DNA of 17,741 nucleotides from an uncultured Chitinophagaceae bacterium (lineage in GTDB: Bacteria > Bacteroidota > Bacteroidia > Chitinophagales > Chitinophagaceae), in contig CALKVC010000053.1 of the NCBI GenBank assembly GCA_937996595.1, positions 1 through 17,741 on the forward strand. The letters run 5' to 3'. Both the position numbers and the translations under genes were made by a program. This document shows, piece after piece, positions 7,853-15,587 of this stretch. Position 1 is the stretch's first letter, and every line of letters starts with the position of its first letter. The notes below the pieces were generated by a model. That model did not search any database, had not been told where the DNA came from, and worked only from the letters and a program-made list of their open reading frames with translations.

Positions 7853-9703
7853 ATGATGACAGATAAATTGGAAGTACTTCAGGATGTTGTAATAAAATTT
7901 GCCGGTGATAGCGGAGACGGAATGCAATTAACCGGGAACCAGTTTACAAATAATACAGCCATGCTGGGCCTTGACCTGGCAACTTTTCCGGATTTTCCGG
8001 CTGAGATACGTGCCCCGATCGGTACATTGCCCGGCGTGAGCGGGTACCAACTCAGGTTCAGCAGCGACAGGGTATATACTCCGGGCGATGAATGTGATGT
8101 ACTGGTTGCCATGAATGCAGCTGCATTGAAAGTTAACCTGCCGGCACTGAAAAAAGGTGGAAAGATCATTGTTAATGAAGATGGTTTTGATACGAAGAAC
8201 CTGCGCCTGGCAAATTATCCTGATGGGGTGAACCCGTTGGAGAACAACAGCCTTGACAATTATGAAGTGATAAGGATGGATGTTACCAAGATGACCCGTG
8301 AAGCACTCAAGGATTTTACCATGGGAACCAAGGAAAAAGACAGGGCAAAGAATATGTTTGTGCTTGGTTTCCTTTACTGGATGTATAACCGGGAGATGGA
8401 TAACACCATTAATTTCCTGAAAGAGAAATTCGGGAAGAAACAGGATATACTTGATAGCAATGTGAAAGTATTACAGGCCGGCTATAATTATGGTGATACA
8501 ACAGAAACCTTCTCTTCCCGGTATATGGTGGAAAAGGCAAAGATGGAACCGGGCACATACCGTTCCATCATGGGTAACCAGGCGCTTGCCTATGGCCTGA
8601 TAGCCGCATCCCAGAAAAGTAACCTGCCCTTATTTCTTGGCAGTTATCCCATTACACCTGCATCAGATATCCTGCATGAACTTAGCAGGTATAAAACATT
8701 CGGCGTAAAAACATTCCAGGCAGAAGATGAAATAGCAGCCATCACAACCGCTATCGGTGCCAGTTATGGTGGTTCTATGGGCGTTACTACCACATCGGGG
8801 CCGGGTATGGCTCTTAAAGGGGAAGCGATAGGGCTGGCTGTGATGCTTGAGATTCCTTTGGTGATTGTAAATATCCAGCGAGGCGGGCCAAGTACCGGTT
8901 TACCAACCAAAACCGAACAGAGTGATCTCATGCAGGCTTATTATGGCCGTAATGGTGAATGCCCCATGCCTATCATTTCTGCTTCCACACCCAGCGATTG
9001 CTTTGATGCCGCATTTGAAGCATCCAGGATTTCCCTGCAGCATATGACACCGGTGATTTTGTTAAGTGATGGATATATTGCCAATGGAGCAGAACCCTGG
9101 AAATTTCCTCAATCTGCCGACCTTAAGGAGATTGAGGTGAAATTTAAGACCAAACTAAACGATGGCGAAGAAAAGTTTCAGCCTTATGCCCGTGATGAAA
9201 AACTGGTAAGACCCTGGGTAATACCTGGAACTGCCGGAATGGAACACCGTATTGGCGGGCTGGAAAAACAGAACATAACCGGCAATATCAGTTATGATAC
9301 CGAAAACCACCAGGTAATGGTGAAAATAAGGCAGGAAAAAGTAGATAAGATAGCGTCGTATATCCCTTTACAGCAGCTTGACAGTGGCCCGGAGAAAGGT
9401 AAAATACTGGTATTGGGATGGGGCAGTACTTATGGCGCCATCAAAAGCGCCTGTGCCGAATTGCAGAAACAAGGCCATGCCGTTTCACATGCGCATCTCC
9501 GTTATATCCGCCCGTTCCCGTCAAACCTTGGAGAAATCATTAAGAATTTTGACCAGGTATTGATTCCGGAAATTAATAACGGTCAACTAATAAAGATCAT
9601 CCGTGATGTTTATTTCGTGGATGCCAAAGGGTATAATAAGATCATGGGTATACCCATCACAAAAGGCGAGTTGATTGATACGATTAAAAAGATGTTAGGA
9701 TGA
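7853..9703 (+). CDS. korA: 2-oxoacid:acceptor (2-oxoglutarate:ferredoxin) oxidoreductase, fused gamma-alpha subunit
   Basis: With a beta subunit this enzyme oxidatively decarboxylates a 2-oxoacid to an acyl-CoA and reduces ferredoxin; KorAB-type enzymes of aerobic Bacteroidota commonly act on 2-oxoglutarate. The 616 aa contain a gamma-type domain first (~10-190: VIKFAGDSGDGMQLTGNQFT, FPDFPAEIRAPIGTLPGVSG). The alpha pyrimidine-binding domain follows (~220-420: GSYPITPAS, AEDEIAA, TSGPGMALKGEAIGLAV, QRGGPSTGLPTKTEQSDL), then the C-terminal domain (GKILVLGWGSTYGAIKSA). This order and length are standard for the fused type. Two ATGs sit in tandem at 7853 and 7856, and either could be used. No korB (TPP-binding beta subunit) follows: the gene ends at a strong terminator and the next gene is on the opposite strand. 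Substrate preference (2-oxoglutarate versus pyruvate) cannot be fixed from sequence alone. Confidence 0.92.
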   Translation: MMTDKLEVLQDVVIKFAGDSGDGMQLTGNQFTNNTAMLGLDLATFPDFPAEIRAPIGTLPGVSGYQLRFSSDRVYTPGDECDVLVAMNAAALKVNLPALKKGGKIIVNEDGFDTKNLRLANYPDGVNPLENNSLDNYEVIRMDVTKMTREALKDFTMGTKEKDRAKNMFVLGFLYWMYNREMDNTINFLKEKFGKKQDILDSNVKVLQAGYNYGDTTETFSSRYMVEKAKMEPGTYRSIMGNQALAYGLIAASQKSNLPLFLGSYPITPASDILHELSRYKTFGVKTFQAEDEIAAITTAIGASYGGSMGVTTTSGPGMALKGEAIGLAVMLEIPLVIVNIQRGGPSTGLPTKTEQSDLMQAYYGRNGECPMPIISASTPSDCFDAAFEASRISLQHMTPVILLSDGYIANGAEPWKFPQSADLKEIEVKFKTKLNDGEEKFQPYARDEKLVRPWVIPGTAGMEHRIGGLEKQNITGNISYDTENHQVMVKIRQEKVDKIASYIPLQQLDSGPEKGKILVLGWGSTYGAIKSACAELQKQGHAVSHAHLRYIRPFPSNLGEIIKNFDQVLIPEINNGQLIKIIRDVYFVDAKGYNKIMGIPITKGELIDTIKKMLG

Positions 9704-9720
9704 TAATATTATCTTCATGA

Positions 9721-9762
9721 AATTAAAAACGCCGCTTAACAATAAAAGCGGCGTTTTTAATT
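9721..9762. terminator. Bidirectional intrinsic terminator between korA and the outer-membrane barrel gene
   Basis: A perfect 17-bp inverted repeat, AATTAAAAACGCCGCTT (9721-9737) and AAGCGGCGTTTTTAATT (9746-9762), with an 8-nt loop. The GC-rich core flanked by A-run and T-run works on both strands, serving the convergent genes. Confidence 0.93.
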
Positions 9763-9779
9763 GAAGTATTTTTTTGTAA

Positions 9780-10709
9780 TTACCTGATCTTTTGCCTTCC
9801 GATAGTGAGGCTCAGTTTAAGGTTTACGCTGAAGAATGCATCGTTTTGTTTCGGGCTTCCGCGTTTTCCGCCCGGCCCGGTTACTTTAGTTATTTGCCTG
9901 TCGCTTAATATAACTGCATTAGCCAGTTTGGTTCCGGTAAAATAATTTGAATAGAGTGTAGGGTCAACATACGTTGTGCTTACATCATCCAGGTAATCTG
10001 TTTGTAATACACGGTAAACAAACTCGCCACGGAGATTAACCATACGCGATAATTCATATTTCAAACCAATACCAACCGGTATGTTTATTTGCTGTAATTT
10101 ATAAACTTTCCTGTCGGGATATTCTTTAAATCCCTGTCCTTCGGTACTTAACGGTTGCAGGTCAATCCATTTTCCATTTAATTCGGTTTGCGGGTTAAAT
10201 GTATAATATCCTACACCAGCAAGCAGGTAAGGAGACATTTTAGGAGGATCAGATTCCCTTTCTTCATAATTAATGAATATGAAAAGCGGGTGTAATTCAG
10301 TCACCAGAGATATTTCAGTGATCTTACTCCTGAAACTTGTATTCCTGTTATAACGTTGAAAGGCAATATCAAGCGGGTCTACATCCTTTAATACATTATC
10401 GTTGGCGGAAATTTTTCCGAATGCACCTTCCAGCCTCAGGGCAACAGCATTTTTGTAGATGGCATTGATAAATACACCGCCACTTACACTGGTAGTACCC
10501 AGGTTAAGGTCTTTAACAAATCGTTTTCCAACACCTTTCGCACCACCAATATCAGTGAGGCAGTTCATTGCTCCAACAGATGCTCCTATTTCAAAAAGGA
10601 ATGGCGAATCATAATAATCATCATCATAGAAATAGTATTGCGCATCTGCATTTTTTGATTGCATTATGAACAATAAGCAGAAGCTTAACAGGTAAAATAT
10701 CCTTTTCAT
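9780..10709 (-). CDS. Outer-membrane beta-barrel protein, DUF6089/PorG-like
   Basis: The 309-aa protein has a signal peptide (MKRIFYLLSFCLLFIMQSKNADAQ) and an acidic aromatic patch (YYFYDDDYYDSP). Alternating amphipathic strands typical of a small outer-membrane barrel follow, such as FLFEIGASVGAMNCLTDIGG, AVALRLEGAFGKI, MSPYLLAGVGYYTFNP, NIPVGIGLKYEL and a final AFFSVNLKLSLTIG. The GxSxGAMNxLTDIGG opening and the GIGLKYELSRMVNLRGEFVYR segment resemble DUF6089 proteins of Bacteroidota, a family that includes the T9SS-associated PorG of Porphyromonas. Equating this copy with PorG would be over-reading. It sits alone on the minus strand between the korA terminator and nth. Family assignment is from memory of the pattern. 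Confidence 0.72.
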   Translation of the reverse strand: MKRIFYLLSFCLLFIMQSKNADAQYYFYDDDYYDSPFLFEIGASVGAMNCLTDIGGAKGVGKRFVKDLNLGTTSVSGGVFINAIYKNAVALRLEGAFGKISANDNVLKDVDPLDIAFQRYNRNTSFRSKITEISLVTELHPLFIFINYEERESDPPKMSPYLLAGVGYYTFNPQTELNGKWIDLQPLSTEGQGFKEYPDRKVYKLQQINIPVGIGLKYELSRMVNLRGEFVYRVLQTDYLDDVSTTYVDPTLYSNYFTGTKLANAVILSDRQITKVTGPGGKRGSPKQNDAFFSVNLKLSLTIGRQKIR

Positions 10710-10793
10710 TAAAACGATTAATTTGTTGTAAGCAATTTTTTAAGCCAATAAGGTTACAATTTATACAAAGAAAACGAATATTTCTTGAATTTA

Positions 10794-11438
10794 TTAGATT
10801 GATTTTCTGTTATTATAATATTTACAGACAGGTGTCAGCCTGCAAATGTTGCATTTGGGCGAACGGGCCAGGCAAGTGTACCGGCCATGCAATATGAGCC
10901 AGTGGTGTGCCTTGTGAATCAAATGGGGCGGAATATGTTTAACCAATTGTTTTTCAGCAGCAACCGGTGTTTTAGCCGCAGTGGTAAGCCCGATCCGGGC
11001 ACAAACCCTGAAAACATGGGTATCAACCGCCATATTGGGCTGTTTATCTATAACGGATGTTATTACATTGGCTGTTTTACGGCCAACTCCGGGTAATTTC
11101 ACCAATTCCTCAACTGTCATGGGTACCTTTCCGTTAAATTTTTCCAATAACATTTTTGCCATTCCAACCAGGTGTTTTGCTTTATTATTGGGGTATGAAA
11201 TGCTCTTAATTAATGAAAAAACTTCATCTGTACTGGATTCAGCCAGTTTTTTGGGGTCCGGAAAGCGTTCAAATAGTGTGGGCGTTGTAAGGTTTACCCG
11301 TTTATCTGTGCATTGGGCAGATAATATTACGGCAACCAGCAACTGGAATGGATTATCGTATATAAGTTCTGTTTCAGCATCCGGCATATGTTGCTGAAAA
11401 TGCTCAATGACAAACCTGTACCGTTCGTTTTTGGTCAT
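10794..11438 (-). CDS. nth: Endonuclease III (DNA glycosylase/AP lyase)
   Basis: Nth removes oxidised pyrimidines and cleaves at abasic sites in base-excision repair. The 214-aa length equals the usual family size. The helix-hairpin-helix LVKLPGVGRKTANVI carries catalytic K121 (E. coli K120), and MAVDTHVFRV carries D139 (E. coli D138). The [4Fe-4S] cluster is intact as C189-x6-C196-x2-C199-x5-C205. The ATG at 11438 follows a 7-T run directly; on the same strand that run is the U-tract of a hairpin, so the leader is unusual (see findings). The 81-aa gene lies 54 bp upstream on the same strand. Confidence 0.96.
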   Translation of the reverse strand: MTKNERYRFVIEHFQQHMPDAETELIYDNPFQLLVAVILSAQCTDKRVNLTTPTLFERFPDPKKLAESSTDEVFSLIKSISYPNNKAKHLVGMAKMLLEKFNGKVPMTVEELVKLPGVGRKTANVITSVIDKQPNMAVDTHVFRVCARIGLTTAAKTPVAAEKQLVKHIPPHLIHKAHHWLILHGRYTCLARSPKCNICRLTPVCKYYNNRKSI

Positions 11439-11465
11439 AAAAAAACCGTTTCTTATCGGAAACGG
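11439..11465 (-). terminator. Intrinsic terminator (or attenuator-like hairpin) abutting the nth start codon
   Basis: On the minus strand, GAAACGG is seen as the complement of CCGTTTC: the arms are 11465-11459 and 11452-11446, with a 6-nt loop, followed by seven T (11445-11439). The very next triplet is the nth ATG (11438-11436). The stem is short (7 bp, part GC-rich) but perfect. It would end transcripts from the 81-aa gene. Confidence 0.65.
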
Positions 11466-11492
11466 GTATAAAATTAGATAATTACCTTCTTA

Positions 11493-11738
11493 TCAGGCCG
11501 GGTGAGACAGTTCTTCCACTGCTTTTTCGGCATAACTGAGGATGTTGTCAATTGTCTGTTTCCTGGGTGAAAGCCTGAACGCTTCCAGCCTTTTGGATCC
11601 GGCAGCAATCACTTCAAATTTTTCACGTAAACTCCAGTCAGATTCTAAAGCAGCTTTGATAGCGGCTGTTTTTTCGGTAGAAGTTTCTTTATACAGGTAT
11701 TGCAAAAGATCTTCCGGGGTAAAGCTGTGCATAGGCAT
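11493..11738 (-). CDS. Small conserved-looking hypothetical protein, 81 aa
   Basis: I do not recognise a named function. The 81-aa protein begins MPMHSFTPEDLLQYLYKETS, has no signal peptide or membrane segment, and appears all-helical. A first part (~6-45, LLQYLYKETSTEKTAAIKAALE) resembles the short N-terminal helical segments seen in anti-sigma-like proteins of Bacteroidota, but there are no zinc-ligand cysteines or histidines and no membrane anchor. A second basic part (SKRLEAFRLSPRKQTIDNIL) and an acidic tail (EKAVEELSHPA) follow. ATG at 11738 is the natural start: the upstream ATG-free 95-bp gap separates it from ftsB. Composition matches its neighbours, so it is probably a real gene. It lies just before the hairpin and nth, and a role in DNA repair would be guesswork. 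Confidence 0.75.
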   Translation of the reverse strand: MPMHSFTPEDLLQYLYKETSTEKTAAIKAALESDWSLREKFEVIAAGSKRLEAFRLSPRKQTIDNILSYAEKAVEELSHPA

Positions 11739-11833
11739 TTTGTAGCTAGTTTGAAATTAAATGTAAATCATTATCCGCATATTAAACGCATGCCAGGTTC
11801 CGATATTGTGTTTTAACGTGTTTTTTCTTTTTT

Positions 11834-12130
11834 TTATGGGGTATTTACTATATAAAGGTCTTCATTGTCCTTTTTCATCAGGTATTTTTCCCTGGCATAT
11901 TTTTCAATGGTTTCGGCGCTGGTTTTTAAAAGATCCAGTTCTTTGCGGGTTTCAGCTATTTTTTGCGTTAAATGCTGTTCGCTTTTTTGTAATTCTTTCA
12001 GTTTGTCTTTCCTGCTGCTGATCAGTGCCCAGTCTTTCATATCAAAAAATATCATCCAGACAAGAAAAAAGGCAATGGCGATAAAATACTTATTCTTTAT
12101 GAATACGAAAAAGCCTTTGAATATTTTCAT
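11834..12130 (-). CDS. ftsB: Septum formation initiator, FtsB/DivIC family
   Basis: FtsB/DivIC is a small bitopic division protein that works with FtsL and FtsQ/DivIB at the septum. The 98-aa product has a short basic cytoplasmic start (MKIFKGFFVFIKNKY), one membrane span (~16-31, FIAIAFFLVWMIFFD) and a coiled coil (~38-72, SRKDKLKELQKSEQHLTQKIAETRKELDLL pattern). The family-typical end then follows: IEKYAREKYLMKKDNEDLYIV, matching the conserved E-x-x-AR-E-x-x-x-MxKxxE signature. In many bacteria this gene lies directly after eno. Here eno is upstream on the same strand, but the metalloprotease gene lies between them. I did not distinguish FtsB from DivIC, so the symbol is by family. Confidence 0.88.
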   Translation of the reverse strand: MKIFKGFFVFIKNKYFIAIAFFLVWMIFFDMKDWALISSRKDKLKELQKSEQHLTQKIAETRKELDLLKTSAETIEKYAREKYLMKKDNEDLYIVNTP

Positions 12131-12156
12131 GAATATTGTTTTGCTGCTACAAAATA

Positions 12157-12164
12157 CAAAATTA
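12157..12164 (-). promoter_or_regulatory. Candidate -7 element upstream of the ftsB-like gene
   Basis: TAATTTTG on the minus strand (12164-12157) fits TAnnTTTG and lies 27 bp before the ATG at 12130. No -33 TTG was found at the right distance, and the region is AT-rich, so chance matches are likely. Confidence 0.3.
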
Positions 12165-12237
12165 ATATTTAATACGATTCATTTGTATTGTCTTATTCAA
12201 ATATACTACTTGCGGGCGCTCTCCTGCAGGGCATAAA

Positions 12238-12264
12238 AAAGGGCAGCTAAAATAGCCGCCCTTT
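12238..12264 (-). terminator. Intrinsic terminator after the M43 metalloprotease gene
   Basis: A 12-bp stem with one mismatch: AAAGGGCAGCTA (12238-12249) and TAGCCGCCCTTT (12253-12264), with a 3-nt loop. On the minus strand it is followed by a T-run (complement of A 12235-12240). It separates the metalloprotease transcript from ftsB. Confidence 0.8.
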
Positions 12265-12283
12265 AATTGTTTTTAGTTTCCTT

Positions 12284-15200
12284 TTACTGAATGATCAGTT
12301 TATTAATGGTTGTTGAACCGGGCATAATAACCTGCAACATGTAAATTCCGGTTGACAGGCCCTGTGTTATGAATGTAGCCGGAGCAGCAGTAACATTTCT
12401 TTGTTTCCAGCTTTTTACAACCTGCCCTGCCGCATTTATGATATTGATATCAGCCAAACCGGTTGTGCCTGCAACAAAAATCCTTACCTGGTCTTTGGCC
12501 GGGTTTGGACTAACCGATACTTCAATGCCGGTAGATTTTACCTTAGCCTGGCGGATCGCTGAAATTTGCTCTCGCTGGTCAAGATCGGTCTGGCGTAACC
12601 GGTAGTGATACAATACACCAGGCTGTACAAAATTATCTGTAAAGCTATAATAACTTACCTGGTTGCTGTTAATCCTGCCATCAACCCAACCGATCTTTTC
12701 AAAATCAACCGCATTGAGGCTCCTTTCAACAACAAACCCTTTGTTATTTGATTCGGTTGCCGTATTCCAGTTTAACAGGATGTTTTTTCCATTTGCTTTG
12801 GCATCAAAACTCAGCAGGTTAACCGGTATAACAATGGTTGGAGCTGCCAGCATAAACTGGGAGAAACCGCCCGTAACAGTAGCCGTAAAGGAAGCATATC
12901 CTTTTGTGGCACGCTGGTCATCTACGGTTGCATTGAAAATTTTAGCATTAGAACTATTGAGGGTTGAAGCCAGGTTTACACCGTCGTTCACTTTAAGGAT
13001 CTTCAGCAGCGGTACGTTTGCACCCCAGATGGCCAGTTCAGCCGTAGTATAATACAGGGTTATCTGGTATGATGCAGTAGTGTTTGCAACAGATGGTGTT
13101 ATTTGTAATACCTTATTGCTCCTCGGGTAGGTTCCTGCGTTGGTGGTAATATTGGTTTGCCCGGTACCGGCAGTGTTTACATTGGCGGTAATACAACCCA
13201 CGTTTTCCGACAGGTTGTCTATCCGCGTAATAACCTGCCCGTCTATGGCGCTGTAAATATAGCCCGACCCGGAATTGGCATCCAGGTAAACGGTTCCGGT
13301 ATTGGCCTGCTGGTCTTCTACGGTAACCGACTGGCCGGAAAGTACCACATCGTCTATGGCAAAAGGTGGCTGGAACCCGATGGTATTGTCATTTATCCAA
13401 CGGAAAAGGAATTTAAGTGTAGGCGTTCCCGTAACAAATAACGGTAATGTATAGTTGAAAGTTGTTTTTGATGTTACACCCTGGAACAGGTAAGGGTCAC
13501 CGTTGATATCTGAAGCCAGGTAATAGCTGGTGCCACCGTCAATGGAGAAATACAATACGCCAAGATCGTAGTAAACACCGGCATCCAGTTCCCCGTTACA
13601 AACATAGCTGAACGAGAGGTTCAGGTTTTTGAGTCCTGTTGTATTGAATGTGGGGGTTGTTACCCTTGCATCTGTTGTTGTTGTGACGGTGTAACTCATG
13701 GCTGCGGTTCCGTTGGTAACGGCTGTTGCATTTCCATTGGAAACGTGGAGTGTGTTTCCGGTAAAGCCGTATGTGCCGGCGCCTGCATTGTTGCCAACCC
13801 ATTTGTTGGTGGTGCTGCCGGAGTTGCTAACCGTCCAGCCGGCAGGTACCTGGTTGCTGCCCGTTGTAGTACCAAAGTTTTCCGACATCAGGTTGGTTGT
13901 TGGAGTAGTATTATTTACTCCGGTAGCAAAATCATTATCAACGATGGTGATGCTGTACGTGTTAAAATCGGGGCAGGCAGGAGAAACCACCACACCGGTT
14001 CCTGTTACGCTAAAAGACAGGTCAATGGTTTCCTGACTTTCAATTAGGGCATCATCGTATATGCGTACAGTGAATGTTTTATTGGCGGCATCTCCGTTTG
14101 TATAAGAAACAGAAGCAGGTGTTATTATATAATCGCTGTTGTTGGTGGCTGTGCCGCTTTTTGAAAGGCTAACGGTAGCATTGCCTGTTGCGGCATTATC
14201 TATATCTACTGTTATGGTGAATTCAAAATACCTTGGGCAAACGCCGGTATTACCGGTTTCATAAACGGCGGTAATGCCGGGCATAAAAGATATCCGGTTA
14301 GGAACGGGTGAATTACCGGTGGTTGAAGTTGCCAGGGTGATGCGCCTTGGGCTGTTAGCCATAACGGTTTGTGCCCTTTGAGACTGATTCAATGTAAATG
14401 TATTCAGGCAGGCATCATCGCTGTAATCCATATAGTTTTCAAACATTTTTGGTCCTGACGGGGTGCAGTTATTCAACGTTCCTGTACCAGGGCAACCGGA
14501 TGTTTCTGCATCCTGTGGCGGCGTATCCGCACAATAGTCAGTGGCACAGGTTCCGTCGCCCCAAATATGCCTGAGTCCGAAGAAATGGCCCAGTTCATGG
14601 GTTGCGGTACGGCCATAATCATATGGAGTTGCCGTTCCGGGATTGTATATACTGCCTACAGAACTGCTTAAAATAACCACGCCGGCTGTTTGATCTGTTT
14701 CTAAATTATCGAGGCCGGAGAGTGTACTGTTTGCCGGAAAACTGGCAAAACCTAACAGGCCGCTGCTTGTAAATTCTCCTAACCAGATATTCAAATACCT
14801 GTATGGGTCCCAAATACTTTGTGGCTTTACAACAGTATTGAAATGAGTTTGAACGGCAGAAATTGAAGCCAATGTAGTTGGATCCTGCCAGCCAGCTTTT
14901 GTTTCCCAGTCTATGCGGTCAATGCCAGGTTCGCATAACAGAACGCCTGTGGGTGATTGTTTTGCCGGTACGAACCGGATACCCATATCTTCAGACACAC
15001 CATAGACAGAGCCCGACAAATTTGCAAAATCCCTGTTCATTTGAACAATCTGCGAATCAATCAGGTCCTGGTACAGGTTAGCGCCCGTACCGATGGTTGC
15101 TTCATTGGTTCCGCTATAGATAACATGAAATATTACCGGAACCGTATAGATTACAGCCGGCCTTCCTGTACCATACGTGGCAATTCTCTGTTGAATCAAC

Positions 15201-15451
15201 TCTTCCATTTTCTGTTCATACAGTGCTTCGTTAAAGCCTGCAGCCTTTGCCTGTTGCATCATCCAGGCAAAACCACATTTTTCCCTCGGTTGGTTTGTAA
15301 CCGGGCGTAAAGTAGTAAACGGGGTGTTGATACTATTTTTTTGGATGCTTTTTTTTGCTTTACCCGGTTGCGGGTCTTTCAGTTGCTGCGCTTGTGAAAC
15401 GCCAGCAATCAGAAAGAAAAAGGAGAAAAGAACTGAGTAGATTTTTGTCAT
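12284..15451 (-). CDS. Secreted M43-type (pappalysin/cytophagalysin-like) zinc metalloprotease with Calx-beta and T9SS sorting domains
   Basis: The 1055-aa protein starts with a signal peptide (MTKIYSVLFSFFFLIAGVSQAQ) and a basic propeptide-like stretch. The catalytic domain (~95-370) carries the metzincin motif HELGHFFGLRH at 285-295 (zinc ligands H285, H289 and H295; base E286) and a Met-turn in NYMDYSDD (M341). Cysteines nearby (TCATDYCADTPP) are typical of M43. A Calx-beta-like domain follows (~395-507, ending YSITIVDNDFA). Next is a jelly-roll-like segment (~520-715) opening with SENFGTTTGSNQVPAGWTVS and ending FAIDDVVLSG, then an unrecognised beta-rich segment (~725-875). A fibronectin-like module (LNWNTATESNNKGFVVERS) comes next, and finally a type A T9SS domain (VSVSPNPAKDQVRIF to the end). 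It should be an exported protease for extracellular protein use; its substrate is unknown. It lies between eno and ftsB with terminators on both sides. Confidence 0.94.
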   Translation of the reverse strand: MTKIYSVLFSFFFLIAGVSQAQQLKDPQPGKAKKSIQKNSINTPFTTLRPVTNQPREKCGFAWMMQQAKAAGFNEALYEQKMEELIQQRIATYGTGRPAVIYTVPVIFHVIYSGTNEATIGTGANLYQDLIDSQIVQMNRDFANLSGSVYGVSEDMGIRFVPAKQSPTGVLLCEPGIDRIDWETKAGWQDPTTLASISAVQTHFNTVVKPQSIWDPYRYLNIWLGEFTSSGLLGFASFPANSTLSGLDNLETDQTAGVVILSSSVGSIYNPGTATPYDYGRTATHELGHFFGLRHIWGDGTCATDYCADTPPQDAETSGCPGTGTLNNCTPSGPKMFENYMDYSDDACLNTFTLNQSQRAQTVMANSPRRITLATSTTGNSPVPNRISFMPGITAVYETGNTGVCPRYFEFTITVDIDNAATGNATVSLSKSGTATNNSDYIITPASVSYTNGDAANKTFTVRIYDDALIESQETIDLSFSVTGTGVVVSPACPDFNTYSITIVDNDFATGVNNTTPTTNLMSENFGTTTGSNQVPAGWTVSNSGSTTNKWVGNNAGAGTYGFTGNTLHVSNGNATAVTNGTAAMSYTVTTTTDARVTTPTFNTTGLKNLNLSFSYVCNGELDAGVYYDLGVLYFSIDGGTSYYLASDINGDPYLFQGVTSKTTFNYTLPLFVTGTPTLKFLFRWINDNTIGFQPPFAIDDVVLSGQSVTVEDQQANTGTVYLDANSGSGYIYSAIDGQVITRIDNLSENVGCITANVNTAGTGQTNITTNAGTYPRSNKVLQITPSVANTTASYQITLYYTTAELAIWGANVPLLKILKVNDGVNLASTLNSSNAKIFNATVDDQRATKGYASFTATVTGGFSQFMLAAPTIVIPVNLLSFDAKANGKNILLNWNTATESNNKGFVVERSLNAVDFEKIGWVDGRINSNQVSYYSFTDNFVQPGVLYHYRLRQTDLDQREQISAIRQAKVKSTGIEVSVSPNPAKDQVRIFVAGTTGLADINIINAAGQVVKSWKQRNVTAAPATFITQGLSTGIYMLQVIMPGSTTINKLIIQ

Positions 15452-15532
15452 GTATGTAAATTTAGGGGCGATGAAATTACAATAAAATCCTGTAATTGGC
15501 TTTACTTCTGACTAATTCCCTTGAAATTTCAT

Positions 15533-15566
15533 AAAAAAAACCGGATCAATGTAAGTTGACCCGGTT
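15533..15566 (-). terminator. Intrinsic terminator after eno
   Basis: An 11-bp stem with one A-C mismatch: AACCGGATCAA (15539-15549) and TTGACCCGGTT (15556-15566), with a 6-nt loop. On the minus strand it is followed by eight T (complement of 15540-15533). It lies 22 bp past the eno stop codon. Confidence 0.88.
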
Positions 15567-15587
15567 AATAATAAGGGATAAGAATAT

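Noticed and set aside
10981..11397. Plus-strand open frame of 138 codons over nth
   Set aside because: The minus strand encodes a complete endonuclease III with all catalytic and Fe-S residues, so this is a shadow.
12206..12233. GC-rich patch upstream of ftsB (GCGGGCGCTCT, CCTGCAGG palindrome), possible REP-like element or small RNA
   Set aside because: Only one copy is seen and it forms no convincing long stem apart from the neighbouring terminator.
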